Assembly: GCF_002288635.1 (NCBI RefSeq)
Contig: NZ_NRSW01000001.1
Span: forward strand, 2,466,802 to 2,530,801
Length of the DNA stretch: 64,000 nt
Source: Mucilaginibacter sp. MD40
GTDB lineage: Bacteria; Bacteroidota; Bacteroidia; Sphingobacteriales; Sphingobacteriaceae
Direction: 5' to 3'
The translations under genes were made by a program, and so were the position numbers. The notes beneath the pieces are model-generated. The model did no database searches. It was given only the letters and a program-made list of their open reading frames with translations, and was not told the DNA's origin. This document shows, piece after piece, positions 45,380 through 53,308 of this stretch. Position 1 is the stretch's first letter. Every line of letters starts with the position of its first letter.

Positions 45380-45925
45380 ATGGAAAACCTTGCACCTAAC
45401 CCAACCAAAATTGCTACTAAATGGGCGTTGATCTATGTAGTGGTATCAATTGTCATCACCTATACTTTTCAGTATTTAGATATTGCAGAATCTCCTGTTA
45501 AGTATGTAGCTTATATACCTTTCATTGCTTTTTGCTTTTTAGCGCAAAAAGAATTTAAAGACCAACTGGGCGGCTTTATCACTTTTGGTAAAGCATTTAA
45601 TACCGGTTTCAGGTATGCGCTTTTCAGTGGGCTGTTACTGGGCATATTTATCTATATTTATTTGCAGTTCCTTAGTCCAGAAATGTTAACAAAAAGCATG
45701 GAGCAGCAGGAAGCACAAATGGCTGAAAAAGGTTTGTCGCAAGAACAGATAGATAAGGCTATAGAGATGGGTAAAAAGCTTGGCCCAATGCTTGGGGCTG
45801 TTGCCACAGCTATAAGTAGTTTAATATTTGGCTCTATCGTAAGCCTTGTAGGTGCCGCCATTTTAAAACGAGAACCTTCTGTTTACGATATACCGGATGA
45901 ACCTCGTGCAGATCAAACAGTTTAA
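45380..45925 (+). CDS. DUF4199 membrane protein
   Basis: The 181-residue product has four hydrophobic segments (about 15-35, 42-58, 75-97, 133-158), with FKDQLGGFITFGKAFNTGFRYALFSGLLLGIFIYIYLQFL and a Gly/Ala-rich last helix, matching DUF4199, a small integral membrane family of Bacteroidota. The segment between helices 3 and 4 (EMLTKSMEQQEAQMAEKGLSQEQIDKAIEM) is a cytoplasmic or periplasmic helix. It closes the operon and is followed by a terminator. Its function is unknown. Confidence 0.9.
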   Translation: MENLAPNPTKIATKWALIYVVVSIVITYTFQYLDIAESPVKYVAYIPFIAFCFLAQKEFKDQLGGFITFGKAFNTGFRYALFSGLLLGIFIYIYLQFLSPEMLTKSMEQQEAQMAEKGLSQEQIDKAIEMGKKLGPMLGAVATAISSLIFGSIVSLVGAAILKREPSVYDIPDEPRADQTV

Positions 45926-45942
45926 AACGAACTTTATAATTG

Positions 45943-45974
45943 GAAAGCCGCTTCTGTAAAGCGGCTTTTTTATT
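45943..45974 (+). terminator. Rho-independent terminator of the BatA-DUF4199 operon
   Basis: The stem AAAGCCGCTT / AAGCGGCTTT with a CTGTA-like loop is followed by a T tract, 18 bases after the DUF4199 stop. Confidence 0.85.
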
Positions 45975-46187
45975 GCCACTAACTACCCGAGCAACTTGTT
46001 ATTCTGCGCTGCAGCGCAAACCTTTCAACAAAGCATTATTGCAAACGAGGAAAACGACCATTGATGTGCCTTTAACCATTAATCGCTACCCTCAATGGCG
46101 AAATAATAATGACCGATATCTGTATAAGCATTACTAAACAAAAAAGCCTGCCCAATGGGCAGGCTTATAAGCTATATAAACTAAGTC
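45975..46187. other. Convergent gap between two operons
   Basis: About 210 bases. The left part follows the DUF4199 terminator; the right part has the rseP terminator. A 65-codon open frame here (45940-46137) spans the terminator and has no family resemblance, so it was not called. Confidence 0.4.
46138..46168 (-). terminator. Rho-independent terminator of the rseP transcript
   Basis: The stem AAGCCTGCCC / GGGCAGGCTT with the loop AAT is followed on the minus strand by TTTTTTG. It is 20 bases beyond the rseP stop. Confidence 0.88.
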
Positions 46188-47519
46188 TTATTTTCTCGTT
46201 ACTATCTTCACAATATCATTACCGAAGGCAAACACCATTAGCGAGATCAACAGTACGAAACCAACTATTTGAGCGCGCTCCAGGAACTTATCGCTTAACG
46301 GTTTACCTTTTATCATCTCAATGATCAGGAACACGGTATGGCCGCCATCCAGGCCCGGTATAGGCAATAAGTTGGTAAGCGCCAATACCATTGAAAGGAA
46401 ACCCACCAGGCTCCAGAAACGAAGCCAGTCAACATGGCCGCCAAATTTTTCCGCTATGCCCAGCGGGCTTGAAATAGCTTTGGTGGCTTTCACCTGTCCC
46501 GAGAATATCTTTTTAATGCCTTTGGCATTATCGGCAAACATGCCCCAGGCTTTTCTGGCACCAACCGGGAAGGCTTCAAAAAGGCCGTATTTAACCGTTT
46601 TGAGATTAGGTAATATCTCATTGCGCGGGCGAAAGAAACCCAGATGACCATCCTTATCAATGTTGGCCTTCAGATCCATCGTGTTGTTGGCGCGCTTAAC
46701 AGTAAGGTCTACCGTTTTACCTTTATTGGCTGCCAGCACGGTTTGCAGCTGATCGTAAAAGACAGTAGGCGTGTTGTTTACAGCCAGTATACTATCGCCT
46801 TTTTTAAGGCCTATACGTTTAGCTTCCCCAATAACTGAATCAACACTAAAACGGCCACGTGGTATCAGGCTGATAAATTCCTCGATACCATAATCAGACA
46901 GATCATTCAATATAGTAAGAGGTACTTTGACCTCTAAGGTCGAATCGCCGCGCTGTACCGTAAATACCGTATTATCTAATAATACTTTTGAACTTACCAA
47001 ATCCTCAAAGCGCTGCAATTGCTTACCGTTTACAGCGGTGATCTTATCACCGGCTTTAAGGCCCATTTTCTGGCCTATTTTACCCGGCACGATACCATAT
47101 TTTACGGTATCCATAGGCGTATAGCTTTCGCCATAGCGGATAGTGAGCATCCAGAAGATGAATATGCCCACGATAATGTTAACGATAATACCGCCTAACA
47201 TCACGATCAATCTTTGCCAGGCAGGTTTAGCCCTGAACTCCCAGGACTGCGGCGGCCCGGCCATTTGCTCGGTATCCATTGATTCGTCAATCATGCCGGC
47301 AATTTTTACATAGCCGCCTAAAGGCAGCCAGCCAATGCCATACTCAACGCCTTTATAATTAAATTTGAACAGGCTTACACCCCAGGCATCAAAAAACAGG
47401 TAAAACTTCTCTACTTTTATCCCGAAAGCACGGGCCGCCAAAAAATGCCCGAACTCGTGCAGTATCACTAAAATTGAAAGACCAAGTATCAATTGGCCCG
47501 CCATCACCAAAACGCTCAT
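46188..47519 (-). CDS. rseP: RIP metalloprotease RseP (site-2 protease)
   Basis: This is an intramembrane zinc protease of family M50 that cuts regulated membrane proteins such as anti-sigma factors. The 443-residue product has the HExxH motif in the first helix (HEFGH, His 21, Glu 22, His 25), two PDZ domains (GIVPGKIGQKMGLKAGDKI and GEAKRIGLKKGDSILAVNN), and the third zinc ligand region LLPIPGLDGGH in the C-terminal helices. The topology is normal. It lies 17 bases after dxr, an arrangement frequent in bacteria where dxr and rseP share a transcript. Confidence 0.96.
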   Translation of the reverse strand: MSVLVMAGQLILGLSILVILHEFGHFLAARAFGIKVEKFYLFFDAWGVSLFKFNYKGVEYGIGWLPLGGYVKIAGMIDESMDTEQMAGPPQSWEFRAKPAWQRLIVMLGGIIVNIIVGIFIFWMLTIRYGESYTPMDTVKYGIVPGKIGQKMGLKAGDKITAVNGKQLQRFEDLVSSKVLLDNTVFTVQRGDSTLEVKVPLTILNDLSDYGIEEFISLIPRGRFSVDSVIGEAKRIGLKKGDSILAVNNTPTVFYDQLQTVLAANKGKTVDLTVKRANNTMDLKANIDKDGHLGFFRPRNEILPNLKTVKYGLFEAFPVGARKAWGMFADNAKGIKKIFSGQVKATKAISSPLGIAEKFGGHVDWLRFWSLVGFLSMVLALTNLLPIPGLDGGHTVFLIIEMIKGKPLSDKFLERAQIVGFVLLISLMVFAFGNDIVKIVTRK

Positions 47520-47536
47520 CCGTAGTTATATAAATG

Positions 47537-48703
47537 TTAAGCCTTTAACGGCATTTTTTCTATTAAATTTTGCGCAAATATGCGTGTTTCTTTATCAGTA
47601 TTCAAATAGTCGTGCAGGGTAGGATGCGCAATAAAAGCAATATGTTGCATACAGGCTTCTATAACATCGCTCATTTCCAGAAAGCCTGTGCGGTTTTGCA
47701 GAAAAGCTGCAACAGCTATTTCGTTAGCGGCATTAATAATGCATGGCATATTGCCGCCCTGCGCTAAAGCGTCAAAAGCCAACTTCAGGTTGCGGAAAGT
47801 AACCATATCCGGCTGTTCAAACGTAAGCTGGGCATAATCCGCAAAATTAAACCGCTTAAAATTATTTTTAACCCTACCCGGATACGTTAGGGCATACTGT
47901 ATAGGTAGCTTCATATCCGGGAGCCCCATTTGCGCCTTGATAGATCCATCCTCAAACTGCACCAACGAATGGATAATTGACTGAGGATGCACGATCACCT
48001 CGATCTGATCGGGTTGGAGATCAAACAACCACTTAGCCTCTATCACTTCCAATCCCTTGTTCATTAACGATGCAGAATCGATGGTAATTTTGGCGCCCAT
48101 TACCCAATTAGGATGCTTAAGGGCGTTTTCGCGGGTAACCGATGCCAGGTAAGCGGCGTTGCGCCCTCTGAAAGGACCGCCTGAAGCGGTAAGGATAATT
48201 TTTTCTATCCTATTGTTTTCTTCACCGGCAAGGCACTGGAATATAGCCGAATGCTCGCTATCTACCGGTAAGATCTTAACACCATGCTCTTTGGCAAGCT
48301 CGGTAACCATTTCTCCCGCTACCACCAATGTTTCCTTATTGGCCAGGGCAATATCCTTACCTGCCCTGATGGCATTAATGGTAGGCACAAGCCCCGAAAA
48401 GCCAACCATGGCGGTAAGCACTACGTCAATGTTCGGGTGCGATACGTGCTCTTTTATGGCATCATAACCGGCCAGTACTTGAGTAGGTAAATGGGCCAGG
48501 GCCTGCTTAACCTCTTCATACTTACTTTCATCACAAATAATGGCATATTGGGGCACAAACTCCAATGCCTGTTGTATCAGCAAGTAAGCATTGGCATTAG
48601 CCGTTATCATAAACGCACTGAATAATTGCGGGTTATCTTTGATTACCTCAAGCGTTTGTGTGCCTATGCTGCCGGTAGAGCCAAGGATGGCTATGTTTTT
48701 TAT
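47537..48703 (-). CDS. dxr: 1-deoxy-D-xylulose-5-phosphate reductoisomerase, with a non-standard start
   Basis: DXR converts DXP to MEP, the committed step of the MEP isoprenoid pathway. The protein aligns fully from the NADPH motif GSTGSIG through EHSAIFQCL, SASLMNKGLEVIEA and the C-terminal helical domain (NAANEIAVAAFL). From the first ATG (48610) it would have 357 residues and lose the cofactor motif. The complete fold needs a start upstream, but between the in-frame TAA and the motif the codons contain no ATG, GTG or TTG. ATA at 48703-48701 gives a normal 388 residues (KNIAILGSTGSIG next) and is my preferred start. Confidence 0.85.
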   Translation of the reverse strand: MKNIAILGSTGSIGTQTLEVIKDNPQLFSAFMITANANAYLLIQQALEFVPQYAIICDESKYEEVKQALAHLPTQVLAGYDAIKEHVSHPNIDVVLTAMVGFSGLVPTINAIRAGKDIALANKETLVVAGEMVTELAKEHGVKILPVDSEHSAIFQCLAGEENNRIEKIILTASGGPFRGRNAAYLASVTRENALKHPNWVMGAKITIDSASLMNKGLEVIEAKWLFDLQPDQIEVIVHPQSIIHSLVQFEDGSIKAQMGLPDMKLPIQYALTYPGRVKNNFKRFNFADYAQLTFEQPDMVTFRNLKLAFDALAQGGNMPCIINAANEIAVAAFLQNRTGFLEMSDVIEACMQHIAFIAHPTLHDYLNTDKETRIFAQNLIEKMPLKA

Positions 48704-48875
48704 GTTGTTGTTAGAGTGTTCGATTGCTTTATTATTTTATTGTTAGTAAAGTTCAAGAAAACTTAAACTTTAACCCTTTCATCTGTAAACTTTATTAATT
48801 GATGTATTTCTTTAGGTAATGCATTAAGAATATTGTTTTCGATTGACACAGTTACTCAATAAAACAATATAACAA
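48704..48875. repeat. AT-rich intergenic region with stutter-type words upstream of dxr
   Basis: The gap between dxr and the GH3-domain gene is AT-rich and contains repeated, complementary words: TTATTATTTTATTGTTAG on the left against CAATAAAACAATATAACAA on the right, and TAAAGTT with AAACTTTAA in the middle. The pairing is imperfect compared with the other stutter repeats. It probably includes the dxr promoter and the end of the GH3 transcript. Confidence 0.5.
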
Positions 48876-50375
48876 TTAAACAGTATACCCCATCAACTCA
48901 TCCGCTATCTTCCTGTCATTTGATAAACGGGGCACTTTATTTTGCCCGCCCAGTTTACCCTGGCTGCGCATGTAACTAATAAAGGCGTCCTTTTGTAAAC
49001 TTCTGACGATCAAAGGGCGCAAAATGTTACCCTCAATAAGGTCAAAATAGTAAATATTTTTTTGTTGCAAGGCTTTATCTACTTTAAGGGCAAAGGCCTC
49101 CATATCTTTAGGCTGCGTGCCGAATTCTATAAACCATTCATGGTAAGGTAATTGCCCATCGGCAGGGGCAACCTGAGGGGCTACGGTAAATTCAACTACT
49201 TCAATACCTTCTTGAGCAGCTACACTCATGAGTGCGTGTTCCACTTCTTCGCCTATCACATGTTCGCCAAAGGCGGAGATGTAGTGTTTGATACGCCCGG
49301 TTACCACGATTTTGTATGGATCCTTAGATACAAACTTTACCGTATCGCCAATACTATAACCCCATAGCCCTGCATTGGTATTCAGTATTAAAGCATAGTT
49401 TTTACCCAACTCCACGTCTTTTAAGTTAATGCGTGTCGGGTTTTCGTTATAATATTCATCGCTGGGGATAAACTCATAAAATATGCCGGCATCCACCATC
49501 AGCAGTAAGCCTTTTTCTTTCTGCGAATCCTGGAAAGCGATAAACCCTTCCGATGCCGGGTAGGTTTCAATACTGTCGATCTTAAAGCCTATGCTTTCTT
49601 CCATTCGGGCGCGGTAAGGCTCGTAATTAACGCCGCCATGCACGTATAGCTTAAAGTTAGGGAAAATGTCTTTGATCTTTTTTCCGCCTGATATGGCAGA
49701 TAGCCTGTCAAAATACATCTGGCACCATGGTGGTATGCCAGAGATGAGGCGCATATCCTGGTTCCTGGTTTCTTCCACAATGGCGTCAACCTTTTGTTCC
49801 CAGTCTTCAATGCAATTGGTTTGGTAGGAGGGCAGACGGTTCTTTTGCAGGTAGGCCGGTACATGGTGCGCTACGATACCCGATAATCGACCGGTTTGTA
49901 TGCCGTGTTTCTCAGCCAGTACAGGGCTGCCTTGCAGGAATATCATTTTGCCGTCAACAAAGTCGGCATTGCCGGTTTCATAGATGTAGCTGAGTAACGC
50001 ATTACGGGCCGCTTTAATGTGCTCAGGCATGCTTTGCTTTGAAATGGGAATGTATTTTACACCCGAAGTGGTGCCCGACGTTTTGGCCAGATAAGCAGGT
50101 TTGCCGGGCCAGGTAACATTCTCCTCGCCGTTTACCACACGCTCTATGTACGGTCGTAGTTCTTCATAATCTCGTACAGGTACGTGTTTTTTAAAATCTT
50201 CGTAACTGTTAATTGAACTAAAATGATGATCGCGGCCAAACGCAGTGTGAGTTGCTTCATGGATGATGTGACTAAAGTTCTTTTGCTGCAGGGATAGCGC
50301 GTTGTAACGGATATGATTTAGCTGCCGGTTGACCAGCCATGCAAAAACTTTACTTAACGATGCTTTTATGCCCAT
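48876..50375 (-). CDS. GH3 auxin-responsive-promoter-family protein (bacterial acyl-adenylate synthetase-like)
   Basis: The 499-residue protein belongs to the GH3 family (unrelated to glycoside hydrolase family 3), ANL-type enzymes. In plants these join acyl acids such as auxin or jasmonate to amino acids through an adenylate. Here PAYLAKTSGTTSGVKYIPIS is the ATP-binding A3-like loop, TYPASEGFIAFQ and YSIGDTVKFVS are the later adenylation motifs, and RIKHYISAFGEHVIGEEVEHAL is the hinge. Bacterial members are common in Bacteroidota and have no established substrate. It starts one base after the membrane-protein gene, in an operon with a glycosyltransferase. Confidence 0.93.
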   Translation of the reverse strand: MGIKASLSKVFAWLVNRQLNHIRYNALSLQQKNFSHIIHEATHTAFGRDHHFSSINSYEDFKKHVPVRDYEELRPYIERVVNGEENVTWPGKPAYLAKTSGTTSGVKYIPISKQSMPEHIKAARNALLSYIYETGNADFVDGKMIFLQGSPVLAEKHGIQTGRLSGIVAHHVPAYLQKNRLPSYQTNCIEDWEQKVDAIVEETRNQDMRLISGIPPWCQMYFDRLSAISGGKKIKDIFPNFKLYVHGGVNYEPYRARMEESIGFKIDSIETYPASEGFIAFQDSQKEKGLLLMVDAGIFYEFIPSDEYYNENPTRINLKDVELGKNYALILNTNAGLWGYSIGDTVKFVSKDPYKIVVTGRIKHYISAFGEHVIGEEVEHALMSVAAQEGIEVVEFTVAPQVAPADGQLPYHEWFIEFGTQPKDMEAFALKVDKALQQKNIYYFDLIEGNILRPLIVRSLQKDAFISYMRSQGKLGGQNKVPRLSNDRKIADELMGYTV

Positions 50376-50376
50376 A

Positions 50377-51105
50377 TTAATCCGTTTCGCTTACGTTATC
50401 GTCAATATCCTGATGGCTGTATATTAATTTACGATAAGTAACCGCCAAAATAATGTTTACAAACGGGTAAGTAAATAATATAGTTATGGAGATTAACGGA
50501 TAATACTGAGAAATTTTAGCAGGTAAGGCGATTAGCAAGATGATGATGAGCAGTATGGATATAACTTTTAAAAGATATCCCCTGGTAAGTTCAAAGCTCT
50601 GTTTAATAGATTCTATAGGGCCCGAGTTGTCATCAACAATAAATGTATTAAAAAACATCACCCGTAGGGCTAAATACAAACCGCCTAAACCGGCCAGCAG
50701 CTCAATAGCAAACTGTAAGTTAGGGTTGTTGTCAAGATAATCTACAGCGATGCCCAAATTGGTAACCACAAAAGCGAAAATAAACACCACAGCCAGATAA
50801 CTCCAAACCATCTTAGCTTTGGGGATCACCTGCATAAACTCAAAATCATAGTATTCGCTGTCTATAACCGTGAATATTAATTTATAAAGTCCCAGTGTAG
50901 TATAAGCCTGCAGCCAGATAAGAATAAAGGTTACAATCATCGAAGCCCAGTAATCTTCCGGAGAATAAACAAAACCCGCTAATAAACCTAAAATTCCCAG
51001 CAGGAAAAAAGCTATTACGGAGTAAACGATGATAGTTACAAAATTTTTTCTGAAAATATCCCATGAAGTTTTTACGGTCTCCACAACCGAAAACGGGTGA
51101 TACAT
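50377..51105 (-). CDS. Multi-pass membrane protein, function unknown
   Basis: The 242-residue product has about six hydrophobic segments, for example TIIVYSVIAFFLLGILGLLAGFVY, ASMIVTFILIWLQAYTTLGLYKLIF, WSYLAVVFIFAFVVTNLGIAV and VISILLIIILLIALPAKISQYY. The sequence IKQSFELTRGYLLKVIS between helices resembles the glycerophosphodiester-phosphodiesterase membrane domain or DUF975-like loops. No catalytic motif was seen. It lies 6 bases after a GT2 gene and 1 base before the GH3-domain gene. The context suggests envelope glycan or lipid work. Confidence 0.85.
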   Translation of the reverse strand: MYHPFSVVETVKTSWDIFRKNFVTIIVYSVIAFFLLGILGLLAGFVYSPEDYWASMIVTFILIWLQAYTTLGLYKLIFTVIDSEYYDFEFMQVIPKAKMVWSYLAVVFIFAFVVTNLGIAVDYLDNNPNLQFAIELLAGLGGLYLALRVMFFNTFIVDDNSGPIESIKQSFELTRGYLLKVISILLIIILLIALPAKISQYYPLISITILFTYPFVNIILAVTYRKLIYSHQDIDDNVSETD

Positions 51106-51111
51106 ACCTTA

Positions 51112-52080
51112 CTATGACCTTTTTAAAATAACACGTTTCCAAAAATCCTGCATAAATCCTAACCCATAAGCAGTAAGTTGAATAAAGGCAGCTGCGATGC
51201 TCAAAATTGCAATTTTTAACGATTTATTTTTAACAAGCGCATGAAAAAATATTAACAATATGTAAACGGCAAGCAATATGTTACAAAGCGCCGCTATACG
51301 CCAGGCAAACAGGTTGGCAATAACAGTAAACAGCAAGCCAAGGGTAACTAATGCAGGGAAAAAATGTACCGCCTTTAACTGCGAGGGAAAAAACTTGTAT
51401 ATATTGATACGCGCCCTGCCAAAAAAGTGGAGCTGCTTAAAAAACTTCACAAAGTCGGTGCGCCGTTTATGATAAACAATGGCTTCAGGTATCAGCCCGA
51501 TCTTGAAACCCGACGCGTGTATACGTATGCTGTACTCAATATCCTCGCCCAGGCGGGTGATAATAAAACCGCCAACCTTCTCCCAAACCTTTCTTGAAAC
51601 ACCCATATTAAAGCTACGCGGATGGAACTGGCCGATAGCCTTTTTATTCCCCCTGATACCGCCGGTAGTAAATGGCGACGTCATGGCGTAACTGATAGCT
51701 TTTTGGATTGGCGTGAACGATTCATGAGCGCCATCGGGTCCGCCATAGGCATCAAGCCAGTTGGCGTTAAGTGATCGGTTTACTACTTCGAGGTAATTTT
51801 CGGGAATAAGGCAGTCGGAGTCGAAGATAACGAAATAGTCTCCTTTGGCGCGCTCAAAACCAAAATTACGGGTGAAACCCTGGCCCTCATTCGCTTTTTC
51901 AAAGTAATGCAGGTCGAGTTTTTCGGAATATTTATTTACAATATAATCTGCCTTATTTACCGAACCATCCTCAATCACTAATACCTCAAACGCCTTGTAA
52001 GTCTGGCGGGTAAGGGTATCCAGTAATTCGTCAATTTCCTGGGGGCGATTATATAAAGGTATGATGATGGAAAAAAACAT
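51112..52080 (-). CDS. Glycosyltransferase family 2 with C-terminal membrane helices
   Basis: From the ATG at 52080 the enzyme has 322 residues and begins MFFSIIIPLYNRPQEIDELL. It has VLVIEDGSVNKAD, FVIFDSDCLIPENYLEVV (DSD motif) and FNMGVSRKVWEKVGGFI, typical of the GT-A fold. Residues about 245-315 contain two to three hydrophobic helices (LGLLFTVIANLFAWRIAALCNILLAVYILLIFF). An ATG at 52095 is less likely because the family starts close to the first beta strand. It heads the operon with the membrane protein and the GH3-domain protein; the gap to its neighbour upstream holds a stutter repeat. Confidence 0.93.
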   Translation of the reverse strand: MFFSIIIPLYNRPQEIDELLDTLTRQTYKAFEVLVIEDGSVNKADYIVNKYSEKLDLHYFEKANEGQGFTRNFGFERAKGDYFVIFDSDCLIPENYLEVVNRSLNANWLDAYGGPDGAHESFTPIQKAISYAMTSPFTTGGIRGNKKAIGQFHPRSFNMGVSRKVWEKVGGFIITRLGEDIEYSIRIHASGFKIGLIPEAIVYHKRRTDFVKFFKQLHFFGRARINIYKFFPSQLKAVHFFPALVTLGLLFTVIANLFAWRIAALCNILLAVYILLIFFHALVKNKSLKIAILSIAAAFIQLTAYGLGFMQDFWKRVILKRS

Positions 52081-52082
52081 TT

Positions 52083-52222
52083 CGTAGATGTGCAAATTTC
52101 AAATGTGCAAATATGCAGATGAATGATCAGATGTGTGATTTTGCAAATATGCAGATGCGATGATTAATTTTTACCGATGTTGAAAGAAACACCGGCACAT
52201 CTGCATATCTCAAATCTCTAAC
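52083..52222. repeat. Stutter-type inverted repeat, TGCAAATATGCAGATG word
   Basis: The left arm repeats ATGTGCAAATTTC, ATGTGCAAATATGCAGATG and TTGCAAATATGCAGATG. The right arm (about 52195-52220) carries GGCACATCTGCATATCTC and AAATCTC, the reverse complements. It fills the gap between two minus-strand glycosyltransferase genes. Confidence 0.72.
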
Positions 52223-52226
52223 ACCA

Positions 52227-53177
52227 TTAAATTGTTTCAGCGATCTGGTAATTGTTCCTGTCGTTTGAGTTGCGCGATACCAGTTCGGCAACAAAACCGG
52301 TAAGAAAAAGCTGCGAACCCAATATAATGGCTACCAGGGCAATGTAAAACAATGGATTAGCGGTAACATCACGGTAGGGAAGATGGTGCGCTATAAGGTA
52401 AAGCTTTTCGGCAAGCATCCATACGGCAATAATTATCCCCGCAAAAAAGCTAAGCGTACCCATAGCGCCAAAAAAGTGCATAGGGCGCTTACCGAATTTT
52501 CCTACAAAAAATATTGATAGCAGATCCAGAAAACCATTGATAAAACGGCTCCAGCCAAACTTGGTTTTACCGTATTTGCGGGCACGGTGCTCCACTACCT
52601 GTTCGCCAATTTTGGTAAACCCTGCCCACTTGGCCAATACAGGTATATAGCGGTGCATTTCGCCATACACTTCAATGTTTTTAACTACTGTGCTGCGGTA
52701 AGCTTTAAGCCCACAATTAAAATCGTGCAGGTTATTAATGCCGCTCATTTTACGGGTAGCCGCGTTAAAAAGCTTGGTAGGTATAGTTTTAGATATAGGG
52801 TCGTAACGTTTTGCTTTCCAGCCTGATATGAGATCATACTTTTCTTCGTTAATACGACGATAAAGTTCCGGTATCTCATCCGGGCTGTCCTGCAGGTCGG
52901 CATCCATAGTGATCACTACATTACCACGCGCGGCGTCAAAACCAATATTCAGCGCGGCAGATTTGCCATAATTTCTCCTGAAACGGAAGCCCCTGATAAA
53001 CGGGTTATTTTCCTTCAGCTTCATGATCATTCCCCATGAGCCATCTGTACTGCCGTCATCAACCAATACAATCTCATAGGTAAAGCCATGCTCGTCCATT
53101 ACACGGCTTATCCACGAGGTAAGCTCCGGTAATGATTCTACTTCGTTATATAGTGGTACTACTACTGATATATCCAT
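52227..53177 (-). CDS. Glycosyltransferase family 2, polyprenyl-phosphate type (GtrB/ArnC-like)
   Basis: The 316-residue enzyme has the dolichol-phosphate-mannose-synthase layout: MDISVVVPLYNEVESLPEL, VLVDDGSTDGS, GNVVITMDADLQDSPDEIP, DFNCGLKAYRSTVV and HRARKYGKTKFGWSRFINGFLDLLS, followed by two transmembrane helices (about 225-250 and 268-292). Such enzymes load a sugar such as glucose or 4-amino-arabinose on undecaprenyl phosphate for surface glycan modification. The sugar is not predictable. It is upstream of another GT2 and separated from it by a stutter repeat. Confidence 0.94.
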   Translation of the reverse strand: MDISVVVPLYNEVESLPELTSWISRVMDEHGFTYEIVLVDDGSTDGSWGMIMKLKENNPFIRGFRFRRNYGKSAALNIGFDAARGNVVITMDADLQDSPDEIPELYRRINEEKYDLISGWKAKRYDPISKTIPTKLFNAATRKMSGINNLHDFNCGLKAYRSTVVKNIEVYGEMHRYIPVLAKWAGFTKIGEQVVEHRARKYGKTKFGWSRFINGFLDLLSIFFVGKFGKRPMHFFGAMGTLSFFAGIIIAVWMLAEKLYLIAHHLPYRDVTANPLFYIALVAIILGSQLFLTGFVAELVSRNSNDRNNYQIAETI

Positions 53178-53308
53178 TTAAAAAGAACCTTGTGTAAGGT
53201 TAGCTACAAAAATATAAAAATTAAGCACGGTAAGTATATGATAAATGGGTTACATTTTGAAGCGTTATGAATACTTATTAAATTAGCTGTACAAACCCTT
53301 ATTGCAAC

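Noticed and set aside
45940..46137. 65-codon plus-strand open frame after DUF4199
   Set aside because: It begins before and spans the terminator stem, has no recognisable sequence features, and is in a convergent gap.
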